From contig JAFISE010000323.1 in the NCBI GenBank assembly GCA_022560025.1, positions 1 through 21,181 on the forward strand: a stretch of 21,181 nucleotides of DNA, written 5' to 3'. Below are positions 1-11,097 of this stretch, piece after piece (the first letter of the stretch is position 1; each line of letters begins with the position of its first letter). The translations under genes were made by a program, and so were the position numbers. A model generated the notes under the pieces. That model was not told where the DNA came from. It ran no database searches and worked only from the letters and a program-made list of their open reading frames with translations. This DNA is from Stagonosporopsis chrysanthemi. Taxonomy: Eukaryota; Ascomycota; Dothideomycetes; Pleosporales; Didymellaceae.

Positions 1-422
1 CTTGCTGTCAGGCGCTCCTACCTCGCGGCGCTCTATGTACTGCACGGCAGGCCACCCAGCCACCCCCAGCGACAACGACAGCTAGGCCCTGTAGATGACT
101 ATCTCTACTTCCCAGCACAACTTGGCTGCTCTCTTGTCCTGTCTTACTCTGCTATCAACTGCGTAACCTAACAAAACTCCCTAACTAACCTGTTACTCTC
201 TACTATTTCTAACTGCTGTTTGCGCCCTAAATACTTTACTAAATCCTTAATTAAACTTATATTAACTCCCTGCCTCTCTAACTGCTTACACTATTACTCC
301 TTTGTCTCCTTGTTGCTTCTATACACTAACTCTATCAACCCTGCTACTAACACCCCCTAGTACTAATAATCTCTCTTTTTTGCTCTCTAGTATTGCCTAT
401 ACCTGTTGTCTTCCTATTAATT

Positions 423-590
423 GCATATCTCTTGCAGTACTCTGCACTAAAAACACCCTAAATATGCCTTTATCTTAATCTTCTTCTCTACTATTATAAT
501 TATTGCCTGCACTCTGCAGCTCTCTGCCTGCTAACACTGTTACACGTTATATCTGCTTGCTCTTGCCCCTACTACCTTGCATATTACGCA
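423..590 (-). other. C-terminal double cysteine cluster of helicase copy A1
   Basis: Read in the A1 frame: CVICKVVGARASRYNVY (590 down), a further cysteine-bearing stretch near 530-510, then YLGCF-x-CRVLQEIC (464-423). The same layout (CxxC, His/Cys, then GCFxCGxPQxIC) closes many fungal TLH-type helicases (family knowledge). Pseudogene C keeps only the first half of this region, before its truncation at 18224. Around 420-340 the frame goes on with a YQGVLVAGLIELVY segment. Confidence 0.6.
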
Positions 591-794
591 CTAGTTTGTC
601 TACTATGCTAACTACTAATACAACTACTCTACGTCTGCAAACTCTTACTACTACTACTATATTAATGTCTGTTATAGCCTGTGTTGTACTTATTACTACT
701 ACTTAAACACTTACTACCTTTCTTCTTGCTCTGCTTGTGCTGTGCATTCTTTACTACTACTACTTGCTTTGCTATTCTTTTTACTATTGCTAAT

Positions 795-899
795 TTCTTC
801 TTTTTTTTCTACTTCCTTTTCTTCTATATCTTTTTCTTCTATATTTTCTTTTTCTATATCTTTTTTTTCTGTGTCTTTTTCTTCTGTATCTTCTTCTTC
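795..899 (-). repeat. 15-nt tandem repeat coding Glu/Lys-rich pentapeptide, copy A1
   Basis: Seven in-frame 15-nt units on the minus strand read EEEDT, EEKDT, EKKDI, EKENI, EEKDI, EEKEV and EKKEE. It sits between the helicase core and the C-terminal cysteine clusters, probably a charged linker. GAA and AAA codons offer few C or G targets, which explains why the stretch stays open. The plus strand is a polypyrimidine tract and gives spurious Phe/Ser-rich ORFs (681-998, 742-993). Confidence 0.8.
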
Positions 900-3671
900 T
901 ACTTCTTTTACTACTTCCTTGCTATCTACTCTCTTGCATATATTACACTTTTCTTCTCTCTCTTTATATTCTATCTACTTTTCTTCTTATTAGTCTAAAT
1001 ACCTATCTAATACTACCTATCTGCACTTTGCTTGCCTGCATGTGCTTTTAATGTACACTGCAACTAACTACTGCTTTATTTCTCTTTGCTTGTCTTCTGC
1101 TGCTTACTACTACTTTTTTTATATAATTATAACTGCTTTACTATATAAACTATCTTACTTTACCTAGCTACTTTCTTATATATAATCTAACATGCTAAAT
1201 AGCTAATTAATGTGTATAATATACTAGATATTAGCTATATTAACTCTTATCTCTAATATACTTGTTACTATAATTACTTACTTATTACCTGCTACAAACT
1301 CTTGTAATATACTTACTTTGCTTACTACTTTGTTATAGTATGCATAATAATGCAACTTCTCTGCTAGCTCTTTAACTTTTAATATAGAATTACTATATAC
1401 TACTACTTTTTTTTTCTTATACTTATATAACTTCTACTATACTGTATATAATACTATCTTGCTTACTTTTTTTTTTTTTACTACTTTACCTACTATAACT
1501 ACTCTATACGCTATGTTAGTCTTTGCTATTAGTGCCTAGAACAAACTAACCTGCTCTTGCTTAATATATATCTGCTAGAACAACTTGTCTTCTTTGCTTA
1601 GCAGTAATGTTGCTGTTAATATTACTATCTGCGTTTCTACTATAACTAGCTTGCCTAGCTACTATATCTCTTTATAGAAATTATATTGCTAGTTTAACAC
1701 AATATAGTACTTATTAATTACTATCTTGTTTAGCTGCTGTGTTGCTTGCAGCTAGTTTAAAAACGTTGCAAACTCTTTTTTTACAGCTAACTTAAGCGTT
1801 ACTAATATAATAGCTGCTATATTTAGCAGACAACAACTTTTTTACTTTATATATAATATACCTAGCTTCTTACACTGCTATATTATGTCTCTTTACAACA
1901 TAACTAACAGTACTACTACTACTGTTGTGCTACTCTACTCTGCTTATGCTAGTAATATAAACAATATACTCTTGCTTACTTCTATTAGTATTACTACTAT
2001 AATATAACTCTGCCTAGTAATAATAGTATTTACAGCCTCTTTCTATATACCTTAAAACTTAGCTATCTTGCCTATTATCTGCTGTAGCTGCGCTGTTGTG
2101 TCTATCTTCTTTAACTAGCCTTATTAGTCTATTCTTACCTTGTCTGCCTTGCTCTTAAATAGTGCTCTCTTTTACTTTCTGTACTTACTATTATTATTGC
2201 TAACCTAGAACTTTAAAAACTAGTGCTAATCTATACTTAATATACAGAACTACTACTTCTTATTAGCTATAGTACCTGCTTACTCTATAATACCTTATAT
2301 ATATACTATACTTATAATATATATTATGTACTTAGCTTGTATATTAGCAATTGCTAACTATACATTCTCTTTTTCTTATACCTTGTTCTTATTACTCTTG
2401 TCTGCGCAGAACGTAGTTAATATGCGCAGAAACTGCTAGCTAATACTAATAGCAATCTTGCAGTATACTACTATTATTAACTCTACTTCTATCTTAATCT
2501 AGCTCTTGTACTTTAACATCTCTCTAAACTAGTTGCCTGTCTACCTGTACTTACTTAGGTCTGCTAGCTATATATATAATAATATTATCTTTCTATCTTA
2601 TACTATTACCTCTAGCTACTACTAGAATAGCAATACTAACTATATATAATACACTACTAGCTTACTTACTTTGCACAGCAAATACTAGTAGATAATCTTA
2701 ATATTACTACTTATATAGTAACTCTTGTAATATTGTATAATAATAACTACTATACTATCTTTAATAAATATATTATAGTAGCTCTTTTTAACAGTGTTAC
2801 TGTATTAAACGCTGCCTAGCTCTAGCTACTTTGCTAGCTGCCTATACGCTATATATATTAACACAGCTAACTTCTCTCTAAATACTACTACTTTATCTAT
2901 ATACTACTTAACTTTGTGTGTGTTAATACCTAATTAGGTCTTTTACTTTACAAACCTATCTTTAATAGCAGCGTCTTGCCTTACTTACTAGAACAACTAC
3001 TTCTTACTATTAATAAGTATATAAGTCTGCTAGTCCTTTAAAAAATTCTACCTAGGCTACTTGTTAGTTAGGTTGTTGTACAAACTGTCTTACAGCACGC
3101 TAAGAATAGGCTCTGTAGTCTTACTACTAAACAATAACTTGTTTATTATTAGCTGCTAGCTTTCTATTACTAATCTATATACTATACTATAGAACTATAA
3201 TATACTAAACTGTAAGTTCTTATATAACAACTTATCTCTTCTAATCTATTTAATATACTTGCGCAATATTATATTATAGTAGATCTTTAGCTTGTATATC
3301 TATAAATCTAATATCTACTATATTAAGCTGTAGCTACTATATACTATAAACTAGTTTATTATCTCTTATATAAACTATAAATATTCTTTATACTACTATT
3401 AGAGTAGGTTACTGCTGTTATTACTTTTGTACGCGCTGTTGCTGTTAAACTTGTTATTGTCTAGCAGGCCTAATATCTGCAACGCCTTCTGTATAACTAT
3501 AAACTATACTACCTTAATAGTAGCTAATAAAATAGGTAGATATTACTTAGTACTCTTTTAACTATTTTTTTTTACACTTAACACAGCTAATATACATACT
3601 AATATACTGTTATACTCTTTATAGGTAATCTTCTAGCTTATTAATATAATATAAAACTTTAAATATACCTT

Positions 3672-3869
3672 TTAGATACTTAACAACTTTTTAAGCTTAC
3701 TAATAGTATTAGTAGTTAGCTTAGCTATATCTGTCTCTATCTTATTAATAGCTTTGTTAACGTCTGCTATAGTTTTGTCTTCTTTATCTTTAGCTTCTAC
3801 TTCTTTCTTCTTTTCTTCTTCTTTGTCCTGCTTCTCTTTAATACTTCTCTCTACTGTCTTAACTAACAC
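3672..3869 (-). other. Coiled-coil fragment of helicase copy A1
   Basis: This is an open 65-codon stretch rich in Lys, Glu and Asp, with KEKQDKEEEKKKEVEAKDKE followed by heptad-like Ile/Leu spacing (ADVNKAINKIETDIAKL). It is in the same frame as the rest of the A1 pseudogene, so it is a surviving internal piece and not a separate small gene. In A2 the matching region (9437-9634) is interrupted. Confidence 0.6.
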
Positions 3870-4789
3870 TTTTTATACCTTGTGCTGCTGCTAAGTAAAA
3901 CAATACGCTAGACTCTTTTATATATACTCTTATTATATTTATATAAAAAATATTAATATTTACTGCTATAGCTATATATAGTTGCTAATTAACTTCTTGT
4001 CTATATATAGCTGTAATAGCTAGAACTGTATCTAGTGCTTTTCTGTGCAGATTACTTCTAACTATATAAATATACTAATATAGTAGATAATAAATACTTA
4101 ACTAAACTGTACTAATCTTTTTATTACTGCTTATATTGCTGCCTCTATAGGCTTAGCCTGCTACTCTTACCTAGAATTAAGATTAGCTATAGGCTCTTTA
4201 ATGCACGCTAACAGCTCTAGCCTCTCTATACTAACTAAATATAGCAGCTACTATATCTACTCTAGCTATAGGTTAACCTTGTCTTTTTTACCTACTTAGA
4301 TAGTGTTCTGTGCCTATATCTCTACGTTTGCCTACGCCTTAGCTATCTACTTGCCTACCTGTACCTATGCTGCGTTGCTGTTAATAAGTACTACCTCTAG
4401 GCTGTTGTTGCCTAGCTAGTAGACTTTAAAGTACTACAACTCTTAGCTTTGCACTATTAACTGCTAGTAGTACACTGTCTTATAGTTTTAGCTAATATAA
4501 TTCTAGATACTTTTTTACTATATATAAGTTAAGTATTTACTTTTCTTTACTAGTAACTAGTTATAAGTCTTCTGCTAATATTTTCTTATTGTCTCTGCAC
4601 TTTAAAATATCTAGTAGTAACTATTAAGCTTTATTTAACACATTAACTTATCTGCGTATACTAGTAGCTGTTCTAACAGCTTGATTGTCTAGCTAAGTAC
4701 TTTTAACTAGCTAGCGTAGTTAATTAACCTAGCTTAGCTACGTACCTTGTCTGCTATTGCGTTGGTGTACTTGCAGCCTACGCAGTACA

Positions 4790-5100
4790 CACTTTGTAGA
4801 TAGCTTTTAATCTAGCTAGGCAATACTCTATGTCTATACTCTCTATATACTGCTAACACGTACTCTACTAAATACTTAAAATACTTGCTTATAATACTAC
4901 TTTCTATTATAGTAGCTGTTGCACAATTAGATATAGTTGTATACTGCTAATAGTAACTATAAACTCTATACTATATATTATATAGTAGATATATCTTTTT
5001 ATATAGTTGTTATCTTAGAATACCTTAGAACGCTTCTAAACCTAGTTGCAAAGCTATTGCAACCTTATAAACCTTACTTTAACTTTAAATATAAAACTTT
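4790..5100 (-). other. Segment shared by units A and B, copy in A1
   Basis: On the minus strand it reads FRGILRQQLYKK (after one stop), then KYFKYLVEYVLAVYREYRHR and, past a stop, IKSYLQ. Unit B carries the related stretch with FRGIL and FKYLVKYVLAIYKE. At DNA level, AACACGTACT-x-xACTAAATACTTAAAAT is common to both. It lies near the N-terminal end of the A reading frame but at the C-terminal end of the B frame. No known domain was recognised. Confidence 0.7.
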
Positions 5101-5160
5101 AACTTTATTAACTATATAGGCTGTAAAGCTAAAAATAAGCTGTAACATACAGCTTAGTGT

Positions 5161-5332
5161 ACTAATTTATACACTAAATTTTTAGGTAATTTAGCTTACA
5201 GGTATATAACTAGACTAACTTCTAAAGATAACTAGAGTTAGCTTATATAATAATAATTATGTAAGGACCTAAATATCTTAGAACTAGACATTAACTAGAC
5301 TTAGCCCTAACTCTAGTTACAGCCTTAGAATA
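5161..5332. promoter_or_regulatory. 5' flank of helicase copy A1 with inverted repeats
   Basis: This lies upstream of the A1 reading frame. A 13-nt inverted pair, TAACTAGAGTTAG (5229-5241) and CTAACTCTAGTTA (5307-5319), could form a long hairpin. A shorter perfect pair, AAGCTGTA/TACAGCTT, sits at 5137-5155. Promoter role is inferred from position only. Confidence 0.35.
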
Positions 5333-5869
5333 GGTAGGCAGGCAGGCAGCAGCCTCTTAGCAGTGCTTGCTTACAGTTGCAAGGCTGCTAAATACTAACT
5401 TTAACTTCTACTACTATACTATCTATTTTCTATTAATACTAACACTGTACAGCTATTTTAAAAAGTGTAAATTATTTACAGTACTATGTTGCACCTTACT
5501 ACTAAGTTATATCTAGATTTAATGCTATAGCAAAGTTTATATAATTTGTTATAGTAGAAAAAGTATATAAAGTTAAAGTAAAAAAAGCTGTATATACTAT
5601 AATTAAATTATATAAAGTCTATAAAAAAATTAACTAAGAGTTAAGGTTAGCTTTATATATAGGCTCTGCTAAGCTATATATTTACTAGATATAGCAGACA
5701 ATAGATAGCTAGATATAGCTGTACTTAGCTATAGTCCTGCCTGTCTAGTATATATTAAATAAGTACTTACTATTAAGTGCTCTTACTTTATAGTGCTTTA
5801 TATACTGTACAGTAGGCTACTTAGCTACTTCTAGTAATAATAATAGCTAGGCTCTATAAATAACTATCT
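5333..5869. other. 3' flank of helicase copy A2, between A2 and A1 genes
   Basis: No gene seen. Most of it has no partner in the window because it lies left of position 1 for copy A1; 5766-5869 matches 1-104. It opens with a short GGCA repeat (5335-5350) and a GC-richer patch to about 5390, then becomes AT-rich. In the less mutated A1 version (1-104) the helicase frame past its stop at 105-107 has more stops, supporting that as the gene end. Confidence 0.6.
5335..5350. repeat. Short GGCA microsatellite at the A1/A2 junction
   Basis: GGTAGGCAGGCAGGCAGCAG begins at 5332, immediately at the point where the A copies stop matching. It is GC-rich in an AT-rich setting. Confidence 0.6.
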
Positions 5870-6559
5870 TTACTTTCTAGTATAACTTAGCTACTCTCTT
5901 GTCTTGTCTTACTTTGCTATTAACTGCGTAACCTAACAAAACTCTCTAACTAACCTATTACTTTTTACTATTTCTAACTGCTATTTACACTTTAAATACT
6001 TTACTAAATCTTTAATTAAACTTATATTAACTTTCTACTTTTCTAACTACTTATACTATTACTTCTTTATCTTTTTATTACTTCTATATACTAACTTTAT
6101 TAACTCTACTACTAATACTTCTTAGTACTAACAATCTTTTTTCTTTACTCTTTAGTATTGCCTATACCTGTTGTCTTTTTATTAATTGTATATTTCTTAC
6201 AGTACTCTGCACTAAAAACACTCTAAATATACTTTTATCTTAATCTTTTCTTTTACTATTATAATTATTACTTACACTTTGCAGCTCTCTGCTTACTAAC
6301 ACTGTTGCACATTATATCTACTTACCTTTGCCCTTACTGCTTTATATATTACGTACTAGTTTGTCTACTATACTAACTACTAACGCAACTACTTTATGTC
6401 TGTAAACTCTTACTACTACTACTATATTAATATCTATTGCAGCTTGTGTTGTACTTATTACTACTACTTAAACACCTACTACTTTTCTTCTTACTCTGCT
6501 TATGCTGTGCATTCTTTACTACTACTACTTACTTTGCTGTTCTCCTTGCTATTACTAAT

Positions 6560-6664
6560 TTCTTTCTCTTCTTCTACTTTTTCTTCTTTTATATCTTTTT
6601 TTTCTACATCTTCTTCTTTTATATCTTTTTTTTCTGCATCTTTTTCTTTTATATCTTCTTTTTT
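6560..6664 (-). repeat. 15-nt tandem repeat coding Glu/Lys-rich pentapeptide, copy A2
   Basis: Same position as 795-899 plus 5765. Units read KKEDI, KEKDA, EKKDI, KEEDV, EKKDI and KEEKV. Compared with A1, many first positions are Lys instead of Glu (GAA to AAA), consistent with further G-to-A mutation. Unit length and count look unchanged. Confidence 0.75.
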
Positions 6665-9600
6665 TACTTCTTCTACTACCTTTTTACTATCTACTTTTTT
6701 ATATATATTATACTTCTTTTCTTTTTTTTTATATTCTATTTGCTCTTTTTCTTGTTAGTCTAAATACTTGTCTAATACTACTTGTCTATACCTTGCTTAC
6801 TTGTATATGCTCTTAATATACACTGTAACTAACTACTACTTTACTTTTTCTTACTTGTTTTTTACTACTTACTGCTGCTTTTTTTATATAATTATAACTA
6901 CCTTGCTATATAAACTATTCTATCCTGCCTAGCTACTTTCTTGTACATAATCTAATACGCTAAACAGCTAATTAATGTGTATAATATACTAGATATTAGC
7001 TATGTTAACTTTTATCTCTAGCGCACTTATTACTATAATTACTTACTTATTACCTGCTATAAACTTTTATAATATACTTACTTTACTTACTACTTTGTTA
7101 TAGTATATATAACAATACAACTTCTTTACTAGCTCTTTAACCTTTAATATAGAATTACTATATACTACTACTTTTTTTTTCTTATACTTATATAACTTCT
7201 ACTATACTGTATATAATACTATCTTACTTACTTTTTTTTTTTTTACTATTTTACCTACTATAACTACTTTGTACGCTATATTAGTCCTTACTGTTAGTAC
7301 CTAGAACAAACTAACTTGCTTTTACTTAATATATATCTGCTAAAACAACTTGTCTTTCTTACTTAGTAGTAATATTGCTATTAATATTACTATCTGCGTC
7401 TCTACTATAACTAGCTTACTTAGCCTTTGTATCTTCTTGTAGAAATTGTATTGCTAGTTTAACACAATATAGCACTTATTAATTACTATCTTATCTAGCT
7501 ACTATATTGCTTGCAGCTAGTTTAAAAACGTTGTAAACTCTTTTTTTACAGCTAACTTAAGCGTTACTAATATAATAGCTACTATATTTAGTAGATAATA
7601 ACTTTCTTACTCTATATATAATATACCTAGCTTCTTACACTGCTGTATTATGTCTCTCTATAATATAACTAATAGTACTACTACTACTATTGTGCTGCTC
7701 TACTCTGCTTATACTAGTAATATAAATAATATACTTTTGCTAACTCTTATTAGTATTACTATTATAATATAACTCTGCCTAGTAATAATAGTATTTATAG
7801 CCTCTTTCTGTACACTTTAAAACTTAGCTGTCTTACTTATTATTTACTATAGCTATACTATTGTGTTTATTTTTCTTAACTAGCTTTATTAGTCTATCTT
7901 TACCTTATCTGCTTTACTTTTAAACAGTGCTCTTTTCTACTTCCTATACTTACTATTATTGTTACTAACCTAGAACTTTAAAAACTAGTGCTAATTTATA
8001 CTTAATATATAGAACTACTACTTTTTATTAGCTATAGTACTTACCTGCTCTATAATACTTTGTATATATACTATACTTGTAATATACATTATATGCCTAG
8101 CCTGTATATTAGTAATTGCTAACTATATATTCTCTTCTTTTTATACTTTGTTCTTGTTACTCTTGTCTGTACAGAACGTAGTTAACGCACACAAAAACTA
8201 CTAGCTAATACTAATAGTAATCTTATAGTATACTGCTATTATTAACTCTACTTTTATCTTAATCTAGCTCTTATACTTTAACACCTCTTTAAACTAGTTA
8301 CTTGTTTACTTGTACTTGCTTAGGTCTGCTAGCTATATATATAATAATATTATCTCTTTATCTTACACTATTACTTCTAGCTACTACTAGAATAGTAACA
8401 CTAACTATATATAATATACTACTAGCTTACTTACTTTGTACAGTAAATACTAGTAGATAATCTTAATATTACTACTTATATAGTAATCTTTGTAATATTA
8501 TATAATAATAATTACTATGCTATCTTTAATAAATATATTATAGTAGCTTTCTTTAATAGTATTGCTGTATTAAACGCTGCTTAGCTCTAGCTACCTTGCT
8601 AGCTGCCTATATACTATATATATTAACACAGCTAACTTTTCTTTAAACACTACTACTCTGTCTATATACTACTTAACTTTGTATGTGTTAATACCTAATT
8701 AAGTCCTCTGCTTTACAAACCTGTTTTTAATAGCAGTATCTTACTTTACTTACTAAAACAACTACTTCTTACTGTTAACAAGTATATAGGTCTACTAGTC
8801 TTTTAAAAAATTCTACCTAGGCTACTTGTTAGTTAGGTTATTGCACAAACTGTCTTACAGTACGCTAAGAATAGACTCTATAGTCTTACTACTAAATAAC
8901 AACTTATTTATTATTAGCTACTAGCTCTTTATTACTAATCTGTGTACTATATTATAGAACTACAATATACTAAACTATAAGTTCTTATATAATAACTTAT
9001 CTCTTTTAACCTACTTAATATACCTATATAATATTATATTATAGTAGATCTTTAGCTTATATCTCTGTAAATCTAATATCTACTATATTAGGCTATAGCT
9101 ACTACGTACTATAAACTAGTCTATTATCTTTTATATAAACTATAAATATTCTTTATACTACTATTAGAGTAGGTTGCTGCTGTTATTACTTTTGTATATA
9201 CTATTACTATTAAACTTATTATTGTCTAGCAGGCTTAATATTTATAATACTTTCTATACAACTATAAACTGTACTACTTTAATAGTAGCTAATAAAATAA
9301 GTAGATACTACTTAGTACTCTTCTAACTATTTTTTTTTATACTTAATATAGCTAATATACACACTAATATACTGTTGTACTCTTTACAAGTAATCTTCTA
9401 GCTTATTAATATAATACAAAACTCTAAATATACTTTCTAGATACTTAACAACTTTTTAAGCTTACTAATAGTATTAGTAGTTAGCTTAGCTATATCTGTC
9501 TTTATCTTGTTAATAGCTTTGTTAACGTCTGCTATAGTTTTGTCTTTTCTATCTTTAGCTCTTACTTCTTTTTCTTCTTCCTTTTCTTTATTTTGCTCCT

Positions 9601-10554
9601 TCTTAACACTTCTCTCTGCTACTTTAACTAACGCTTTCTATACTTTGTACTGCTACTAGGTAAAATAATATACTAGACTTTTCTATATATACTTTTATTA
9701 TATTTATACAAAAAATATTAATATCTACTACTACAGCTATATATAGTTGCTAATTGACTTTTTATCTATATATAGCTGCAACAGCTAGAACTATATCTAG
9801 TGCTTTTTTATATAGATTGCTTCTAACTATATAAATATACTAATATAGTAAATAATAGATACTTAACTAAACTATACTAATCTCTTTATTACTACTTATA
9901 TTGCTGCTTTTACAGGCTTAGCCTACTACTTTTACTTAAGATTAAGATTAGCTATAAGCTTTTTAATACACGCTAATAGCTCTAGCCTCTCTATACTAAC
10001 TAAATATAGTAGCTACTATGTTTACTCTAGCTACAAGTTAACCTTGTCTTTCTTACCTACTTAGATAGTGTTCTGTACCTGTGTCTCTATATTTGCTTAT
10101 ACCTTAGCTATTTACTTGCTTACTTATACTTACACTGCGTTGCTGTTAATAAGTACTACTTCTAGGCTATTGTTACCTAGCTAGTAGACTTTAAAGTACT
10201 ACAACTTCTAGCTTTATACTATTAACTACTAGCAGTATATTGTCTTGTAGTTTTAGCTAATATAATCCTAAATACTCTTTTGCTGTATATAAGTTAAGTA
10301 TCTATCTTTCTCTACTAGCAACTAGTTATAAGTCTTCTGCTAATATTTTTTTATTATCTTTACACTTTAGAATATCTAGCAGCAACTGTTAGGCTCTATT
10401 TAATATATTAACCTATTTGTATATACTAGTAGCTGTTCTAACAGCTTAATTATCTAGCTAAGTACTTCTAACTAGCTAGCATAGTTAATTAACCTAGCCT
10501 AGCTGCGCACCTTGTCTGCTATTATATTAGCATACTTGTAGCTTATACAGTATA

Positions 10555-10865
10555 CACCTTATAGATAGCTTTTAATCTAGCTAGGTAACACTTTATATTT
10601 ACACTTTCTATACACTACTAATTTATACTTTACTAAATACTTAAAATACTTACTTGTAACACTGCTTTCTATTATAGTAGCTATTATATAATTAGATGTA
10701 GTTATATACTACTAATAGCAACTATAGACTTTACACTATATATTATATAGTAAATACATCTTTTTATATAGTTGTTATCTTAAAATACTTTAAAACACTT
10801 TTAAACCTAGTTGTAAGGCTATTACAACCTTATAAACCTTACTCTAACTTTAAATACAAAACTTT
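10555..10865 (-). other. Segment shared by units A and B, copy in A2
   Basis: Same segment as in A1 at offset 5765, more mutated. The string CTTACTAAATACTTAAAATACTT (first part near 10632) keeps the alignment with both A1 and the B copies. Confidence 0.6.
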
Positions 10866-10925
10866 AACCTTATTAACTATACAAGCTTTAAGGCTAAAAA
10901 TAGGCTATAATATACAGCTTAGTGT

Positions 10926-11097
10926 GCTAATTTATATACTAAATTTTTAGGCAATTTAGCTTATAAGTATATAACTAGACTAACTTCTAAAGATAACTAG
11001 AGTTAGCCTATATAATAATAATTATACAGGGACCTAAATATCTTAGAACTAGACGTTAACTAGACTTAGCCTTAACTCTAGTTATAGCTCTAAGATA
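10926..11097. promoter_or_regulatory. 5' flank of helicase copy A2 with inverted repeats
   Basis: Same flank as 5161-5332. The arms are at 10994-11006 and 11072-11084 (TTAACTCTAGTTA, one C-to-T change in the right arm). It abuts unit B at 11097/11098. Function unknown. Confidence 0.35.

Larger units (their letters stand above)
105..5160 (-). pseudogene. RecQ-like telomere-linked helicase pseudogene, copy A1
   Basis: One frame (first codon base at coordinates 2 mod 3) can be followed through many TAG/TAA stops. In order it shows: a segment shared with unit B (about 5100-4790); a Glu/Lys coiled coil (3869-3672); the OrsD/TLH-type region with LDLRIYKLKIYYN (about 3310) and YKNLQFSI (about 3200); IKIIY-x-YLLCKVSKLVVYY (2699-2640); KIAISIS-x-QFL (2459-2427); a RecQ core with degraded Walker A ILIEVSKS (1991-1968, from a MPTGxGKS-type motif) and NKYY in place of DECH (1715-1704); LTATL (near 1610); a Glu/Lys pentapeptide repeat (899-795); and two zinc-type cysteine clusters, CVIC (590-579) and GCF-x-C...QEIC (458-423). 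The frame ends at TAG 107-105. All losses fit G-to-A or C-to-T. It would have been a 3'-5' DNA helicase acting at chromosome ends (family knowledge). The N-terminal start is not resolved. Confidence 0.85.
1..5332. repeat. Direct repeat unit A, copy 1 (left-truncated by window edge)
   Basis: Position 1 aligns with 5766, and the match continues at a constant offset of 5765 to about 5332/11097 (for example 181 with 5946, and 5311 with 11076). Spot checks along the length show no net indel. Differences are almost all C/T and G/A transitions. After 5332 the copies diverge: a GGCA-rich stretch follows here, while unit B follows copy 2. This copy keeps more G and C than copy 2, and its first 200 bases look hardly mutated. 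It contains a decayed RecQ-helicase gene on the minus strand. Confidence 0.95.
5870..10925 (-). pseudogene. RecQ-like telomere-linked helicase pseudogene, copy A2
   Basis: This is the same gene as A1, shifted by 5765 bp, and more heavily mutated. The helicase core corresponds to about 7970-6800, with the Walker A position at 7756-7733. The Glu/Lys repeat at 6664-6560 is still readable as units such as EKKDI and KEEDV, and the gene end corresponds to TAA 5872-5870. Stops are denser than in A1, so few ORFs above 60 codons survive here on the minus strand. Open plus-strand frames at 6396-6763 are only the pyrimidine-rich antisense of the Glu/Lys repeat. No indel relative to A1 was noticed in the stretches compared. 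Not functional. Confidence 0.8.
5333..11097. repeat. Direct repeat unit A, copy 2
   Basis: This is the second copy of the 5765-bp unit. Bases 5766-11097 align with 1-5332. Bases 5333-5765 correspond to the part of unit A that lies left of the window for copy 1, so the left boundary at 5333 is inferred from simple tandem arrangement. It is more AT-rich than copy 1: many CA, CG and CC dinucleotides of copy 1 are TA, TG or CT/TT here. Its right edge abuts unit B at 11097/11098. Confidence 0.85.

Noticed and set aside
105..420. Alternative minus-strand frame (0 mod 3) reading GVLLGYAVDSRV
   Set aside because: It looks protein-like, but the 2 mod 3 frame is continuous with the rest of A1 and contains the GCF-x-C...QEIC and YQGVLV family landmarks.
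681..998. Phe/Ser-rich plus-strand ORFs (also 742-993, 6396-6763)
   Set aside because: They are the antisense of the minus-strand Glu/Lys repeat in units A; a polypyrimidine strand stays open by composition.
4937..5119. 60-codon plus-strand ORF, Tyr/Leu-rich
   Set aside because: It is antisense to the shared A/B segment, which has a related minus-strand reading in four copies. No supporting start context or homology.
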